Assembly: GCA_003647605.1 (NCBI GenBank)
Contig: QMND01000052.1
Coordinates: 1 to 5,458 of the forward strand
Source: Candidatus Shapirobacteria bacterium
Lineage (GTDB): Bacteria > Patescibacteriota > Microgenomatia > UBA12405
Length of the DNA stretch: 5,458 bases
Direction of reading: 5' to 3'
Shown: piece by piece, positions 5,146 to 5,458 of the stretch
Position numbering within the stretch: the first letter of the stretch is position 1
Layout: every line of letters begins with the position of its first letter
Notes under the pieces: model-generated
Databases searched by the model: none
Told to the model about the DNA's origin: nothing
The model's input: the letters and a program-made list of their open reading frames with translations, nothing else
Translations under genes and position numbers: made by a program

Positions 5146-5458
5146 TTGTTTCTATGGTGAAAGAACTTAGCAATAAACCAAAGTATTAAAACAAAAGGTG
5201 AATAGACCATGACCCAGATAAATAAGTTGGCTAAAAGTCTAAAATTGGAAATTAAAGATCTAATTGCCTTTTTAAAAATAACCTTTGGCCGCCAAGCTTT
5301 GGTTGGAGTATAGGGTAATTCTAATTCATCAGTAGACAAATAAATGGTTAATTTAGTAAATTCAGCCGATTTTTTTAAATATTTTTGTCGACCAACTAAA
5401 TTATCTATTTGTCTTTGTAAATTAGTTAATTCTCGTTGAACATTTAATAGATCTGAAA
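5136..5458 (-). CDS. DUF4349-like membrane protein, C-terminal part (partial)
   Basis: The frame is open from the window's right edge to a TAA at 5138-5136 and gives 106 residues; the 5' part is outside. A coiled-coil-like helix, LLNVQRELTNLQRQIDNLVG, leads into RQKYLKK, then a strand (TKLTIYLST), a Pro/Tyr-rich linker (YTPTKAWRP) and one hydrophobic membrane segment (about 24 residues, NLFIWVMVY...LWFIAKF), ending in a basic tail HHRNKQK. This order, with the 'LL.VQ.EL..L..QI..L.GR..YL' helix, matches the C-terminal half of DUF4349 proteins, predicted envelope proteins whose N-terminal part lies outside the cell. Function is unknown. The basic tail after the last segment suggests a cytoplasmic C-terminus. 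A TTG at 5339 could be taken as a start, but the conserved helix continues upstream of it. The family call is by eye. Confidence 0.68.
   Translation of the reverse strand, partial: SDLLNVQRELTNLQRQIDNLVGRQKYLKKSAEFTKLTIYLSTDELELPYTPTKAWRPKVIFKKAIRSLISNFRLLANLFIWVMVYSPFVLILWFIAKFFHHRNKQK

Noticed and set aside
5136..5339. A complete 67-residue gene starting at TTG 5339
   Set aside because: The frame stays open to the window edge and the upstream residues carry the conserved DUF4349-type helix, so this is a truncated view of a longer gene.

Overview
This is an AT-rich (roughly one third G+C), very tightly packed stretch of a bacterial chromosome with ordinary housekeeping and membrane genes. 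I see no mobile element, CRISPR array, rRNA or tRNA. TGA acts as a stop (it ends the metG tail and folD), so the standard bacterial code applies. The compact lysine-rich proteins, overlapping gene ends, near absence of Shine-Dalgarno sequences and a C-terminal DUF4349-type protein suggest a small-genome lineage such as the Patescibacteria (CPR), perhaps Microgenomates. That placement is inference and no marker gene here proves it.

Layout from left to right: the last 44 codons of methionyl-tRNA synthetase (metG, +) overlap the start of a TatD-family metal-dependent hydrolase (+). The TatD gene runs tail-to-tail into an 80-residue thioredoxin-fold-like protein without catalytic cysteines (-), which lies just downstream of folD (-). 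A divergent spacer of about 97 bp, with a 7-bp inverted repeat and a GC-rich patch, separates folD from map (methionine aminopeptidase, +). map meets, stop codon against stop codon, a full-length ABC exporter half-transporter (-). A second divergent spacer (68 bp) leads to a Nudix hydrolase (+), which ends one base from the C-terminal part of a DUF4349-like membrane protein (-) that runs off the window.

The clearest shared signal is at gene starts. folD, map, the Nudix gene and the thioredoxin-like gene each have a TATAAT or TTTAAT box ending only 5-6 bases before the start codon and no Shine-Dalgarno sequence. This is the geometry expected of leaderless mRNAs. The one internal operon gene, tatD, instead has a modest Shine-Dalgarno-like GAAAGG. 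This pattern also revises two starts: map should begin at the GTG at 2140 and the thioredoxin-like gene at the ATG at 1153.

Functionally, metG (charging of Met-tRNA), folD (one-carbon folate supply, including 10-formyl-THF) and map (removal of the initiator Met) all touch the life of the initiator methionine, though they are not one operon. The ABC exporter, Nudix enzyme and DUF4349 protein have no evident shared pathway. I did not find a clearly novel system. The best leads are the leaderless promoter set, the cysteine-less thioredoxin-like protein, the operator-like inverted repeat in the folD/map spacer and the exact palindrome between the Nudix and DUF4349 genes.
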